Shown: in pieces, positions 35,742 to 44,990 of the stretch
How positions within the stretch are numbered: position 1 is the first letter of the stretch
Layout: each line of letters starts with the position of its first letter
NCBI GenBank assembly: GCA_019187195.1
Contig: JABAQT010000021.1
Location: 35,649 to 99,648, forward strand
DNA length: 64,000 bases
Source: Bryobacteraceae bacterium
Lineage (GTDB): Bacteria; Acidobacteriota; Terriglobia; Bryobacterales; Bryobacteraceae
Reading direction: 5' to 3'
The notes under the pieces: generated by a model
Told to the model about the DNA's origin: nothing
What the model saw: only the letters and a program-made list of their open reading frames with translations
Database searches by the model: none
Program-made: the position numbers and the translations under genes

Positions 35742-36473
35742 ATGCTCAGTTGGTTGAGAACGGTATTCTTCACGGGGCCGCTGGTGGTGCTGCTGACAAC
35801 GTTCTACGGCACGGTGGATCTGATAGTGAGTTTCATCGATTCGAGCGGCGACTGGCAGCACGGCGTGGCGCGGATGTGGTCGCGCACCCTGCTGCTGATG
35901 GGCGGCGTCCGGATTAGCCTGTCGGGAATCGAGAACATCCATCCCAACGGGAGCTATGTTTTCGCCGCCAACCATCTGAGCCTCTCCGATACGCCGGTGG
36001 TGCTCGCAAACATTCCATGCCAGTTCCGTTTCATGGCCAAGAACAGCCTGTTCAACGTGCCGTTCATCGGATTTCATCTGCGGCGCGGCGGGCACATTCC
36101 CGTGCCGCGCGAGGACACGCGGGCGGCCGTCCGCGCCGTGTTGGACGCCGGACGCATCATCCGCCAGCGCAATATCTCCGTGCTGCAATTTCCCGAAGGC
36201 AGCCGCTCGAACGGTGAACTGCGGCCCTTCAAGGAAGGCGCGGCGATGATCGCCATCGCGGCCGGGGTTCCCATCGTTCCCGTGGCGATCGAGGGCACGC
36301 GCGCGGTCATGCCGCCGGGATCGCTGCTCATGTCGCCGGGAGATGTCCGCATCCGCATCGGAAAGCCCATACCCACCGAGGGGCTCACCTCGAGGGAGCG
36401 CAAAGCGCTCACGCTCCAGGTGCGCGAACAGGTGGAAGCCTTGCTCGCCGAGATCCACAAGAACACCGTCTGA
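35742..36473 (+). CDS. plsC: 1-acyl-sn-glycerol-3-phosphate acyltransferase
   Basis: Transfers an acyl chain to lysophosphatidic acid to make phosphatidic acid. The 243 residues have an N-terminal membrane segment, the catalytic HX4D in NHLSLSD near residue 70, the FPEGSRS block near residue 148-154, and VPIVPVAIEGT after it. All four acyltransferase blocks are recognisable. Closely follows folC. Confidence 0.94.
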   Translation: MLSWLRTVFFTGPLVVLLTTFYGTVDLIVSFIDSSGDWQHGVARMWSRTLLLMGGVRISLSGIENIHPNGSYVFAANHLSLSDTPVVLANIPCQFRFMAKNSLFNVPFIGFHLRRGGHIPVPREDTRAAVRAVLDAGRIIRQRNISVLQFPEGSRSNGELRPFKEGAAMIAIAAGVPIVPVAIEGTRAVMPPGSLLMSPGDVRIRIGKPIPTEGLTSRERKALTLQVREQVEALLAEIHKNTV

Positions 36474-36493
36474 ACGTTTACACTGGCATTCAT

Positions 36494-37576
36494 ATGCGGA
36501 AACTCGCTTTGGGGCTGCTCGCTCTCACACAACTCCTCGCGCAAGGCCAGCAGACGATGACCGTCGAGGAGTACGAGCCGCGATCCCTCCTCGTGGTGCC
36601 GGGGCACAAGGTTCCACGCGCCCGGTACCGGTTTATCGATGTCCACAACCACCAGAACCGCCGCTCCGGCGCGGACCTCGATCAACTGGTGAAGGAGATG
36701 GACGAGATCAACATGGGCGTCATGGTGGAACTCTCCGGAGGCTACGGCGACCGGCTGGCCGAAAACGTGAAACGGCAGAAGGGCAGGTATCCGGACCGCT
36801 TTGTCATCTTCGCCAACATCGACTTCAGCAACATCGACGCGCCCGATTATGCAAAGCGCGCCGCCGCCCAGCTCGAGCGCGACATCGCCAACGGAGCCCA
36901 GGGATTGAAGATCTTCAAGAACTTCGGAATGGATTTGAAGGACACCAGGGGCAACCGCATCCACACCGATGATCCGCGCTTTGACCAGGTGTTCGAGGTG
37001 TGCGCCCGCCACAACATCCCCGTGCTCATCCACACGGGCGAACCGCTGGGCCTGTTTCTCCCCATGGACAGGTACAACGAGCGCTGGCTCGAGCTGAAGA
37101 CCCACCCGGGGCGCGGACGTCCGCCGGACCGCTATCCGAAGTGGGAGGACCTCATGGAGGAGCAGCACCGCCTGTTCGCCCGGCATCCGAATACGAAGTT
37201 CATCGACGCGCATCTTGGCTGGCTGGGAAATAACCTGGGAGAGCTGGCGAAACTGCTCGACCGGCTCCCGAATGTGAGCACCGAGATCGGCGCGGTCATC
37301 GAGGAACTGGGGCGGCAACCGCGCTTTGCCCGCCAGTTTCTGGTGAAGTATCAGGACCGCGTTCTGTTCGGCAAGGATACCTACAGGAAAGAGGAGTACG
37401 GCACCTATTTCCGCACGCTCGAGACCGCTGACGAATACTTCGATCATGACCGCAAGTATCACGGCATCTGGAAAATGTACGGCCTCGACCTTCCCGACGA
37501 AGTGTTGAGGAAGATCTATTACAGGAACGCGTTGAGGCTCATCCCCGGCATCGCCAAATCGCGGTTTCCCCAGTGA
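36494..37576 (+). CDS. Secreted amidohydrolase-2 family protein
   Basis: A 360-residue TIM-barrel hydrolase with a signal peptide (about 1-18). Metal-site stretches are DVHNHQNRRSG, LIHTGEPLG, DAHLGWLGNN and FGKDTYRKEEYG, matching the amidohydrolase-2 (ACMSD-like) branch. These enzymes hydrolyse or decarboxylate small aromatic or lactone substrates; the exact substrate is unknown. It abuts the next gene tail to tail with no spacer. Confidence 0.88.
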   Translation: MRKLALGLLALTQLLAQGQQTMTVEEYEPRSLLVVPGHKVPRARYRFIDVHNHQNRRSGADLDQLVKEMDEINMGVMVELSGGYGDRLAENVKRQKGRYPDRFVIFANIDFSNIDAPDYAKRAAAQLERDIANGAQGLKIFKNFGMDLKDTRGNRIHTDDPRFDQVFEVCARHNIPVLIHTGEPLGLFLPMDRYNERWLELKTHPGRGRPPDRYPKWEDLMEEQHRLFARHPNTKFIDAHLGWLGNNLGELAKLLDRLPNVSTEIGAVIEELGRQPRFARQFLVKYQDRVLFGKDTYRKEEYGTYFRTLETADEYFDHDRKYHGIWKMYGLDLPDEVLRKIYYRNALRLIPGIAKSRFPQ

Positions 37577-37945
37577 TCAGCGATTGGCCGGTTCATGCTG
37601 TCTGCTGACCTTCACGGCGTCGAGCGATCCGTCGATCGCTGGCGTTGCGTCCACCGTGAGCAGGTCGGCGGGCTTGAGCGAATCGCGGCTGATCTTTTCC
37701 TTGCCGTCAAAATAGGCGGTCTTTTTCGAACAGAAAAACTCCAGCGTATTGCCGTCGGGCAGTTCAAGCGTCAGCTTCTTGCGCGTGATGGTCTTCAGAG
37801 TCCCGTTGAACTGCGCCTGAAGTCCGGCGCTCGAACCGGGCGCCGGCGTCTGGCGCCGCCCGGTTCCGCGGCGGGAATGCTGCGCGGGCAGCGTCAGCGC
37901 TGCCAGGCACAGGATCAAGCCGAACAGGACGGACAATCGGGTCAT
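37577..37945 (-). CDS. Small secreted protein, DUF5666-like
   Basis: A 122-residue exported protein with signal peptide ending near LPAQ. The mature part has a small beta domain (FNGTLKTITRKKLTLELPDGNTLEFF, DSLKPADLLTVDATPAIDG), similar in shape to DUF5666-type domains. Function unknown. It is convergent with the preceding amidohydrolase with no gap. Confidence 0.6.
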   Translation of the reverse strand: MTRLSVLFGLILCLAALTLPAQHSRRGTGRRQTPAPGSSAGLQAQFNGTLKTITRKKLTLELPDGNTLEFFCSKKTAYFDGKEKISRDSLKPADLLTVDATPAIDGSLDAVKVSRQHEPANR

Positions 37946-38030
37946 CGTTCAGGATGATGTCTTCCATCGGGGAATGGTTACAGCGGCGCTGAGGGATGAG
38001 GCGCTGTACACTGGAAGCAGGGAGATTGTC

Positions 38031-38105
38031 TTGGAAGCGATCTGGATCGTGGTCATTGTGTTGGGCGTTCTGTTGCTCAACCGGTTCACCGGCGGAGGTG
38101 GTTGA
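38031..38105 (+). CDS. Possible small membrane peptide
   Basis: A 24-codon frame starting at TTG encodes an almost purely hydrophobic stretch (IWIVVIVLGVLLLN) ending in Gly residues. It is preceded by GGGAG eight to nine bases upstream and by TACACT at 38007-38012, so a promoter, ribosome site and frame line up. It lies in the gap between a secreted protein and an aminotransferase. It could equally be chance; single-helix small proteins are hard to judge from one genome. Confidence 0.25.
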   Translation: MEAIWIVVIVLGVLLLNRFTGGGG

Positions 38106-38168
38106 GCGCCCCGAGGGCCCGGTTCGGGTTCTTGCGGCAGTTAGAACGCGGGCGCGCGCGCATCCTGC

Positions 38169-39365
38169 TTATGATTGCAGGAAACGCCTGAGCCGCTCCA
38201 TGGCCTTCTCGAGAATGGGCCGTTCGGCGGCGTAGCAGATGCGGACCGATCCTTCGCCGCCCGCTCCGAAAGCCACGCCCGGGGCGAGGCCGAGTTTCGT
38301 TTCGAGCAGCAGACGCTTGCAGAAATCGAACGAATCCGCGAGCCCGTCGATCTTCGGAAACAGATAGAACGCTCCTTCCGGACGGGGCACCGTCACTCCG
38401 GGAAGTTTCGCCAGTTCGGCAATGCAGAAATCGCGATTCTCCTTGAGGCGGACGAGCATTTCCCTGAGCGGCTGCTCCCCGCATAACAAGGCGGTCTCGG
38501 CGGCGCGCTGCGCGAAACTCGGCGCGTGCGAGACGATGAATTCGTTCAACTGCGCGGCCTTCTCGCACAGGTCCGGACGCGACACGATCCAGCCGACCCG
38601 CCATCCCGTCATGCACCAGGTCTTCGAGAATGACTGCACCACGATCACCGCGTCGCCGGGCGACGCTTTCGTGAGAATCGTCGGCACCGGTTCTCCCAGC
38701 CTCGCTCCTCCGTAGTAGAGCCGTTCGTACACCTCATCCGCCATCAGCCACAGATTGTGCCGGCGCGTGAGCTCGAGCAGGCGGTCCTGGTCCTGGCTCG
38801 ATGCCACCCAACCCAGGGGATTCGACGGCGACGTATAGAGAATCACCCGCGTCCGTTCATTAATAGCGTCTTCAATGGCATCAAAATCGATTCCGTAGCG
38901 GTCGCCCGCGAGCGGTTGCGCGATTTGACGGACGGCGGCGTTCGCCATGGTGATGATGGACGATCCGTTCGGCCACGCCGGCGTGAGGACGATCGCCTCG
39001 TCGCCGGGATTGAGCAGACACCGCAGAGCCACGTTCAGCGCCTGCACGCCGCTGGTGGTGATAACAATGCGGTCCGCGTAATCAAGCGCCACGCCGTGGA
39101 TCTCTTCGTAGTACCGCGCCAGCGCCTGGCGCGTCGAGGGCAGCCCCGCGTTCTCCGTGTAGAACGTGAACCCGTCCGCCATCGCCTTCCGCGCGGCGTT
39201 CTTGATGAACTCCGGCGTCGGGATGTTCGATTCGCCGAAGTACAGCCGCAGCACCTTGTCATTCTCGCCGGCGGCGGCGTCCATGCGCATCGCCAGTTCG
39301 CCCAGTTCCCGGATGCGGGAGTAAGGCACGGCAAGGGCGGAAGATGCAAGACTCGCCTGACTCAT
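38169..39365 (-). CDS. PLP-dependent aminotransferase, class I (aspartate aminotransferase-like)
   Basis: A 398-residue fold-type I aminotransferase. The PLP lysine is in QSFSKTWCMTGWRVGW. Other signs are GFTFYTENAGLPSTRQALARYY, VLTPAWPNGSS, YTSPSNPLGWV, LMADEVYERLYYGG and ARQ-like RICYA near the end. Likely transfers amino groups between amino acids and 2-oxo acids; exact substrate uncertain. It follows the tetR gene by six bases on the same strand and may be co-transcribed. Confidence 0.93.
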   Translation of the reverse strand: MSQASLASSALAVPYSRIRELGELAMRMDAAAGENDKVLRLYFGESNIPTPEFIKNAARKAMADGFTFYTENAGLPSTRQALARYYEEIHGVALDYADRIVITTSGVQALNVALRCLLNPGDEAIVLTPAWPNGSSIITMANAAVRQIAQPLAGDRYGIDFDAIEDAINERTRVILYTSPSNPLGWVASSQDQDRLLELTRRHNLWLMADEVYERLYYGGARLGEPVPTILTKASPGDAVIVVQSFSKTWCMTGWRVGWIVSRPDLCEKAAQLNEFIVSHAPSFAQRAAETALLCGEQPLREMLVRLKENRDFCIAELAKLPGVTVPRPEGAFYLFPKIDGLADSFDFCKRLLLETKLGLAPGVAFGAGGEGSVRICYAAERPILEKAMERLRRFLQS

Positions 39366-39371
39366 CTTCCG

Positions 39372-40025
39372 TTAGCGTAGCTGATCCACCCGGCGCCTCG
39401 CCGGGCGGCGCGCACCGCGGAGCGCCGCGTCAACCGCCGCGCGCGAGGCGAACGCCAGCACATCCTCCGCCTCTTTCGGCCCGAGACCGCGCACATCCTG
39501 CAAGATAACCATCGCTTCCCATCCCATCAACACGCTTAGCGCGGAAACCAGCCGCTCGAACTCCCGTTTGGTCATCTGGCCGCGCACCGGTTCGAGAACA
39601 CGCTCGATCCACCCCACGCGCCGGTAGCCTCGCCGGGGAGCGCCGTCCGGCGGCTCGGCCGCGTCAATCGTGAGCCGGATCAGCGCGCGGCCGAGGTGCA
39701 TGGTGCCGCTCGAGGCGGCGTTGACGGCGCGGCTCAGCTTTTCAATCTGCTTCGCGGCATCCCTCGATGGAGCCGCGGCGGCGGCCGGTTCGATCGTGGC
39801 GGCGGCCAGCGCGCCCAGCGTGGCGTCGAGCAGCAGGTGTTCGAAGGTGGGGAAGTACATGTAGATCGTCCGCCTCGATACCTGGGCCGCCTCGATGACC
39901 TCGTTGACCGAGGGGGTGTGGCCGCCAGCCATGAGCCGCATGGCCGCGTCGACGATCGCCTTGCGCGTGCGGTTTCGCTGGGCCGCGCGCCCCTGTTTCG
40001 CGGTCTGCTTGACTTCCGGCGCCAT
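39372..40025 (-). CDS. TetR-family transcriptional regulator
   Basis: A TetR repressor of about 217 residues. The N-terminal helix-turn-helix is RNRTRKAIVDAAMRLM ... VNEVIEAAQVSRRTIYMYFP, the expected TetR pattern; the C-terminal part is a ligand-binding helical domain. I chose the ATG at 40025 rather than 40034, because the latter lies inside a TATAAT box and would be upstream of the transcript start. It diverges from a monooxygenase-like gene and two palindromic operators sit between them. Probably represses both genes and the aminotransferase downstream. Confidence 0.93.
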   Translation of the reverse strand: MAPEVKQTAKQGRAAQRNRTRKAIVDAAMRLMAGGHTPSVNEVIEAAQVSRRTIYMYFPTFEHLLLDATLGALAAATIEPAAAAAPSRDAAKQIEKLSRAVNAASSGTMHLGRALIRLTIDAAEPPDGAPRRGYRRVGWIERVLEPVRGQMTKREFERLVSALSVLMGWEAMVILQDVRGLGPKEAEDVLAFASRAAVDAALRGARRPARRRVDQLR

Positions 40026-40032
40026 GCTTGTC

Positions 40033-40038
40033 ATTATA
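40033..40038 (-). promoter_or_regulatory. TATAAT box seven bases before the tetR start
   Basis: TATAAT on the minus strand is followed by GACAAGC and the ATG at 40025. It overlaps the first tetR operator, so bound repressor would block transcription directly. No good minus-35 is seen, which fits a repressor-controlled promoter with weak -35. Confidence 0.5.
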
Positions 40039-40067
40039 CACTCGTGTAGTTATTGCACAGTTGTGCA
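40037..40067. promoter_or_regulatory. Two tandem palindromic operators in the tetR / monooxygenase gap
   Basis: TACAC-TC-GTGTA at 40037-40048 and TGCACA-GT-TGTGCA at 40054-40067 are both perfect inverted repeats sharing a GTG(T/C)A half-site, with centres 18 bases apart. They lie between the divergent tetR and monooxygenase starts and overlap the tetR minus-10 box. The geometry is what a dimeric TetR repressor binding cooperatively would need. Confidence 0.65.
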
Positions 40068-40090
40068 TCAAAAAATCCATTGGAGCATCC

Positions 40091-40438
40091 ATGTCCGTCA
40101 CTCTCATCAATCGCTTTGAAGTCCCCGCCGGCCGCGAGGAGGAGTTCTTCCAGTTCTGGCGCCGGGTAAACGACTATATGCGGGCCAAGCCCGGCTATTT
40201 AGGGCACACACTCCACCGCTCCCTGGCTCCGGACGCGCAGTTCCGCTTCATCAATATCGCGCGCTGGTCCTCGGCCCTACACTTCGAGGCCGCCCACGAC
40301 GAAGGCTTCCGCTCGCTGGCCGCTCAACAGGCGCCTGCCTTCGCGCACTACCCAGCGCTCTATGAAGTGGTTCATGAGGGGCAAGCCGCTTCCGGTTCCG
40401 TTGCGGGAGAGCCGTTGCCGTTTCCCCACCCGTCCTAA
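40091..40438 (+). CDS. Antibiotic-biosynthesis-monooxygenase-like small protein
   Basis: A 115-residue ABM-fold protein starting at ATG 40091 behind GGAG. The pattern SVTLINRFEVPAGREEEFFQFWRRVNDYMRAKPGYLGHTLHRSL and FINIARWSSALHFEAAHDEG is typical of ABM/heme-degrading or quinol monooxygenase-like dimers. Some oxidise or detoxify aromatic or heme compounds. It is divergent from tetR and probably its direct target, suggesting response to a small-molecule ligand. Confidence 0.85.
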   Translation: MSVTLINRFEVPAGREEEFFQFWRRVNDYMRAKPGYLGHTLHRSLAPDAQFRFINIARWSSALHFEAAHDEGFRSLAAQQAPAFAHYPALYEVVHEGQAASGSVAGEPLPFPHPS

Positions 40439-40735
40439 GCGCCCCGTCTTTCCACGCACTCCCGGCACGCGCGGCCGGTAACGGGTAGAATAAAGAGACT
40501 GCGCTTGATTTCCAAGCATTCGTGATGAGGGGCAGTTTCCGGATCATTGAGTCCGTCATGTTCCCCGGATGAGTGGAGTGCCGGTTGAACAGACCCGCAA
40601 CCACCGTCATGGCAACGCCGGGCCGCGCGTCCTGCCAGCGCTAATCCCCGGTTCCGGTTGCGCTCACTGGGTCTTGTGAATTCGGCCGCGGTTGACATTC
40701 GGAGGGCTGACGCCCCGGAAAGTACTTCAAGACAT
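40439..40735. other. Intergenic region before the DUF481 gene
   Basis: No gene is visible in these 297 bases. A TTGACA hexamer lies near 40693, with TTCGGAGG after it, but no matching minus-10 box at 17 bases. TAGAAT near 40486 could be another minus-10. Nothing else recognisable. Confidence 0.4.
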
Positions 40736-41800
40736 ATGCAATCATTTCCCGGATTCTTTCGCCCGCTCATGCTTTCCTCTCTCGTTCTTACCGTCATGGG
40801 CGCTCTCCACGCCGATCAGATCGTGATGAAAAACGGAGACCGCGTGACCGGCACGATTGTCAAGAAGGACGGGAAGAATCTCGTCATCAAGACCGACCAG
40901 TTCGGCGTCGTCACCGCCAGTTGGGACCAGGTGGAGTCCATCAGGGCGGAAAAGCCGCTGAATGTGGTCCTCGAGAACGGCAAGACGGTGGAAGGCGCGC
41001 TCTCGGTCACGGAGGGGAAAGTGGAAGTCGAGGGCAAGGACACGAGAGTGGACGCGCCGGCGGCGCAGGTGACCGCCATCCGCGACGCCGACGAGCAGAG
41101 AGCCTTTGAACGGCTACAGAATCCGGGTTGGAAAGACCTCTGGGCCGGCACCGCCAGCATCGGATTCGCCGGGACAAGCGGCAACGCGCGGACTCTCAGT
41201 TTCACCACCGGCCTCAACGCCGCGCGTGTCACCAACACGGACAAGACTTCCATCTACTTCAATGCGATCAAGGCTTCGGCCGTGGCCGACGGCCGCAGCG
41301 CCGGCACCGCGCAGGCGGTTCGTGGCGGCCTCTCCTATGATCACAACGTGAGTTCACGCCTCTTTCTCAACGCCTTCAACGACTACGAATACGACAAGTT
41401 CCAGAACCTGGACCTGAGGTTCGTCGCCGGCGGCGGTCTGGGTTTTCATGCTCTGAAATCGGAACGGAGCAGGTTGGATCTGCTGGCCGGCGCCGACTTC
41501 AACCGCTCGAGCTTCAATACGCCGCTGATCCGGAAATCCGCCGAATTCTATTGGGGGAACGAGTACAGTCTGAAAATGACAGCGGCGACATCGCTGGTGC
41601 AAAGCTTCCGCATGTTCAACGATCTGTCAAACACGGGGGATTACCGTATCAATGTCGACATCGGCGCGGTGACCAGGATTTCGAAGTGGCTTACGTGGAA
41701 TCTCTCCTTGAGCGACCGTTACCTGAACAACCCGGCGCCGGGGCGGAAAACGAATGACTTTCTATATACGACCGGGTTTGGATTCACCTTCGCCCGTTAG
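40736..41800 (+). CDS. DUF481 outer-membrane barrel protein
   Basis: A 354-residue exported protein starting at ATG 40736 (an alternative ATG at 40769 also gives a signal peptide, LSSLVLTVMGALHAD). The first 90 mature residues (DQIVMKNGDRVTGTIVKKDGKNLVIKTDQFGVVTASWDQVESI) form a small beta domain, followed by a DUF481-type barrel with repeated strands (ASIGFAGTSGNARTLSFTTGLNAAR, TSIYFNAIKASAVADG, FLYTTGFGFTFAR). The C-terminus ends in aromatic-containing residues as barrels do. Role unknown; DUF481 proteins are often salt-stress induced. Confidence 0.85.
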   Translation: MQSFPGFFRPLMLSSLVLTVMGALHADQIVMKNGDRVTGTIVKKDGKNLVIKTDQFGVVTASWDQVESIRAEKPLNVVLENGKTVEGALSVTEGKVEVEGKDTRVDAPAAQVTAIRDADEQRAFERLQNPGWKDLWAGTASIGFAGTSGNARTLSFTTGLNAARVTNTDKTSIYFNAIKASAVADGRSAGTAQAVRGGLSYDHNVSSRLFLNAFNDYEYDKFQNLDLRFVAGGGLGFHALKSERSRLDLLAGADFNRSSFNTPLIRKSAEFYWGNEYSLKMTAATSLVQSFRMFNDLSNTGDYRINVDIGAVTRISKWLTWNLSLSDRYLNNPAPGRKTNDFLYTTGFGFTFAR

Positions 41801-41802
41801 CG

Positions 41803-43995
41803 CTACAGTGGGGCGGATTCCGGGTGAGGTTTGAGGATCAGAACGCCCAGGGGGGGCAGAGTTACGGAGAGGCAGGCCGGACGGCCGTGCCACTCTTCCC
41901 CCAGGGTCTCAAGGACAGCCGCATTCCGCATGTTGCTGCCGCCGAACTCCGCCGCGTCGCTGTTGAACAGTTCTGAATACTTCCCCGCCCGCGGCACGCC
42001 CACGCGGTAGTTGGGGCGGGGAACCGGCGTGAAGTTGCATGCGAAGACGAGGAAATCCCGCCGGTCCTGGGCGAAGCGCAGAAACGAGATCACGGACTGG
42101 TCCACGTCGGCGATGTCGATCCATTCAAAGCCGGAATAGTTGAAGTCCACCTGGTACAACGACGGCTCGGACCTGTAGATGCGGTTCAGTTCGCGGACAG
42201 CCGCCTGCAGGTTGCGGTGGTAATCGAACGCCAGCAGTTCCCAACGCACGCTCGCCTTCTCGTCCCACTCCTCGTATTGGCCGATCTCCTGCCCCATGAA
42301 CAGCAGCTTCTTCCCTGGATGTCCGTACATGTAGCTGAGAAACGCGCGCGCGTTGGCGAACCTGCGCCACTCGTCCCCGGGCATCTTGCCGATGAGCGAG
42401 CGTTTCAGGTGAACGACCTCATCGTGCGAGATGGGCAGCAGGAAGTTTTCGCTGAAGGCGTAGAGCATGCTGAACGTGATGTTGTTGTGATGATACTTGC
42501 GATGGACGGGGTCCTCGGAGAAGTAGTGCAGCATGTCGTGCATCCAGCCCATGTTCCACTTCATGGTGAAACCCAACCCGCCGAGATAGACCGGACGGGT
42601 CACGTTGGGGAAGGACGTGGACTCCTCGGCGATAGTGACCACGCCGGGCGTCTCATGAGCCAGCTCATTGAACCGTTGCAGAAATTCGATGGCCTCGAGA
42701 TTCTCCCTGCCTCCGAAGCGGTTTGGTATCCATTCGCCCTCCCGCCTCGAGTAGTCCAGGTAGATCATCGAAGCCACCGCGTCCACGCGCAGCCCGTCGA
42801 TATGAAACTGCTTCAGCCACCAGAGCGCGTTCGCCAGCAGGAAGGTGCGAACCTCGTGGCGGCCGTAGTTGAAGATCAGCGTCCCCCAGTCCTTGTGTTC
42901 ACCCTGCCGCGGGTCGGCGTGCTCGTAGAGCGCGGTCCCGTCGAATCGCGCCAGTCCGTGGGCGTCCCTGGGGAAGTGCGCCGGCACCCAGTCCAATATC
43001 ACTCCGATCCCCGCATGGTGGCACTGGTCGACAAACTCCTGAAAATCCTCCGGTGGGCCGAAGCGGGCGGTGGGCGCGTAGTAGCCGGTGACCTGATAGC
43101 CCCAGGAGCCGGAAAACGGGTGCTCCATGATGGGCAGCAGTTCGAGATGCGTGAAGCCGTTGTTCACTACGTAAGGGATGAGCCTGCCGGCCAGTTCCCT
43201 GTAGCTCAGGGGGCGCCCCTTTTCGCCGCGCAGCCAGGACTCGAGATGCACTTCATATATGGAAAGCGGCTCCTTGAGCAGGTTGCCGGCGGCGCGCCGC
43301 TCCATCCACGCCGCGTCCCGCCATTCGTGGTTCGGGACGCCCCAGACGAGCGAAGCCTGCTTTGGCGGGGTTTCCGTGTGGAAGGCGTAGGGATCGGACT
43401 TGAGCTCCTGGTGCAGACCTCCGTGCGCGGTGATCGCGTACTTGTAAGCCGCTCCACGCTCGACGCGCGGAAGAAACAACTCCCAGATTCCTCCGTTGCG
43501 CAGGCGCATGGGATGCATCCGCGTGTTCCAGCCGTTGAAATCGCCGGCGACACTCGCCACGTGCGCATTCGGCGCCCACACCGCGAAGCGGACGCCATCG
43601 ACGCCTTCGCAGCGCACGAAGTGCGCTCCCAGCATTCGCCAGGCTTCCTTTAGAGTTCCTTCCCCGTGGAGGTGGATGTCGAAATCAGTGATGACGGGCG
43701 GGAACCGGTAGGGGTCTTCCATCTCGACACTGTTTCCGCTGCCATAGGTGACCAGAAGCCGGTACGCCCGCCGCCGTCCCGCCAGCGAGACGGAAAAAAA
43801 ACCCTCCGGATGCTGCAACTCCATGGGCGCCGCCACCCCCTCGATAACGACGGAGGCCTCGACGGCGGAAGGAAGCCAGGCGCGCACTTCCCAGCGCGGA
43901 TCTTCGCCCTCCCCCTGTGTCTGATGGGGGCCAAGTATCCGGAATGGATCACGGTGGCGTCCGGAGACGATGGCTTCGATATCGGCGGCAGTCAC
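41803..43995 (-). CDS. glgB: 1,4-alpha-glucan branching enzyme
   Basis: Introduces alpha-1,6 branches into glycogen. The 730 residues have the CBM48 N-terminal region, the GH13 barrel with the catalytic nucleophile in [17 protein letters not shown], the acid residue in [10 protein letters not shown], and [12 protein letters not shown] late in the barrel. Start is GTG ([17 protein letters not shown]) and the protein ends conventionally. No glgA, glgC or glgX is in the window, so this is an isolated branching enzyme. Confidence 0.97.
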   Translation of the reverse strand: MTAADIEAIVSGRHRDPFRILGPHQTQGEGEDPRWEVRAWLPSAVEASVVIEGVAAPMELQHPEGFFSVSLAGRRRAYRLLVTYGSGNSVEMEDPYRFPPVITDFDIHLHGEGTLKEAWRMLGAHFVRCEGVDGVRFAVWAPNAHVASVAGDFNGWNTRMHPMRLRNGGIWELFLPRVERGAAYKYAITAHGGLHQELKSDPYAFHTETPPKQASLVWGVPNHEWRDAAWMERRAAGNLLKEPLSIYEVHLESWLRGEKGRPLSYRELAGRLIPYVVNNGFTHLELLPIMEHPFSGSWGYQVTGYYAPTARFGPPEDFQEFVDQCHHAGIGVILDWVPAHFPRDAHGLARFDGTALYEHADPRQGEHKDWGTLIFNYGRHEVRTFLLANALWWLKQFHIDGLRVDAVASMIYLDYSRREGEWIPNRFGGRENLEAIEFLQRFNELAHETPGVVTIAEESTSFPNVTRPVYLGGLGFTMKWNMGWMHDMLHYFSEDPVHRKYHHNNITFSMLYAFSENFLLPISHDEVVHLKRSLIGKMPGDEWRRFANARAFLSYMYGHPGKKLLFMGQEIGQYEEWDEKASVRWELLAFDYHRNLQAAVRELNRIYRSEPSLYQVDFNYSGFEWIDIADVDQSVISFLRFAQDRRDFLVFACNFTPVPRPNYRVGVPRAGKYSELFNSDAAEFGGSNMRNAAVLETLGEEWHGRPACLSVTLPPLGVLILKPHPESAPL

Positions 43996-44057
43996 GAAGG
44001 CTATTATGTCAACAAGCGCCCCGCGCGCGCGATGCGGGGATAAAGAGAGGTTTGGAA

Positions 44058-44990
44058 TTGCCGTTTGCCGATCATCTGAAAAAAGCCGAGCTTCACGTTC
44101 ATCTCGAGGGCTCGATCGAGCCGGAAACGCTGCGGGAAATCGCGCCCGCGCTCTCTCTCGAGGAGATCCGGGCGCGCTATTCCCACGATTCCTTCGATGA
44201 GTTTCTGCAAAACTTCGGATGGGTGGCGAAACACCTGAAGCAACCGCGGGACTATGCCATCGCCACCCGGCGACTGCTCGAGCGGCTGCACGGCCAGAAC
44301 GTCACCTATGCCGAGATCACTCTTTCGGCGGGGGTTGTGTTGTGGAAAGGACAGGACCCGGCGGCTGTGCACGATGCCGTCCGCGAGGCGGCCGCTTCGA
44401 GTCCGGTCGAGGTCCACTGGATCTGGGACGCCGTCCGGCAGTGGGGCGTGGAAAAGGCGGCTCAAGTGGCGGAGATGGCGGCGGACCGGGTCGAGGACGG
44501 CGTCGTGGCCTTCGGCCTCGGCGGGGATGAGGCCAACGGTCCGGCGCGGGATTTCGCCTCCGTGTTCGCCTACGCGGGAAAGAGAGGATTGCGGCTGGTC
44601 TGCCACGCCGGCGAGGCGCTGGGCGCGGACTCGGTCTGGCAGGCTCTCGAGGTGGGCGCCGAGCGCATCGGCCATGGAATCGGCTCGATTGAAGATCCCA
44701 TGCTCGTGCGGCATCTTCGGGACCGCCGGATCCCGCTCGAAATCTGTCCCAGCAGCAACTTCGCCACCGGCGCCGCGGCGCGCCATGGCGAGTATCCCCT
44801 GCGCCGGCTGGTCGAGGCCGGCGTTCCGGTGGTTCTCAATACGGACGATCCGGCGATGTTCCACTGCACGCTCAATGGAGAGTACCGGCGGGCGGGGGAC
44901 GAGTTCGGCCTCGATGAAACCCAGTTGCGCACGCTCGCCGGGAACAGTTTCCGGTATGCCTTCCGCCATGAGACGATAAGAGCATGCTAG
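44058..44990 (+). CDS. add: Adenosine deaminase
   Basis: Deaminates adenosine to inosine in purine salvage. I chose TTG at 44058, behind GAGAGG seven bases upstream, giving 310 residues; no ATG is in frame nearby. Motifs: [15 protein letters not shown] with the metal His pair, [13 protein letters not shown], and [11 protein letters not shown] with the catalytic Asp. The substrate-binding loop is standard for adenosine rather than adenine. Its last bases overlap the next gene's start by seven. Confidence 0.92.
   Translation: MPFADHLKKAELHVHLEGSIEPETLREIAPALSLEEIRARYSHDSFDEFLQNFGWVAKHLKQPRDYAIATRRLLERLHGQNVTYAEITLSAGVVLWKGQDPAAVHDAVREAAASSPVEVHWIWDAVRQWGVEKAAQVAEMAADRVEDGVVAFGLGGDEANGPARDFASVFAYAGKRGLRLVCHAGEALGADSVWQALEVGAERIGHGIGSIEDPMLVRHLRDRRIPLEICPSSNFATGAAARHGEYPLRRLVEAGVPVVLNTDDPAMFHCTLNGEYRRAGDEFGLDETQLRTLAGNSFRYAFRHETIRAC

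Noticed and set aside
34347..36458. A 703-codon open frame opposite folC and plsC
   Set aside because: Spans two clear genes on the other strand and is Arg/His-rich without family pattern.
43917..44057. N-terminal extension of adenosine deaminase
   Set aside because: Adds residues with no homology and overlaps glgB on the other strand; the TTG with a good ribosome site is preferred.
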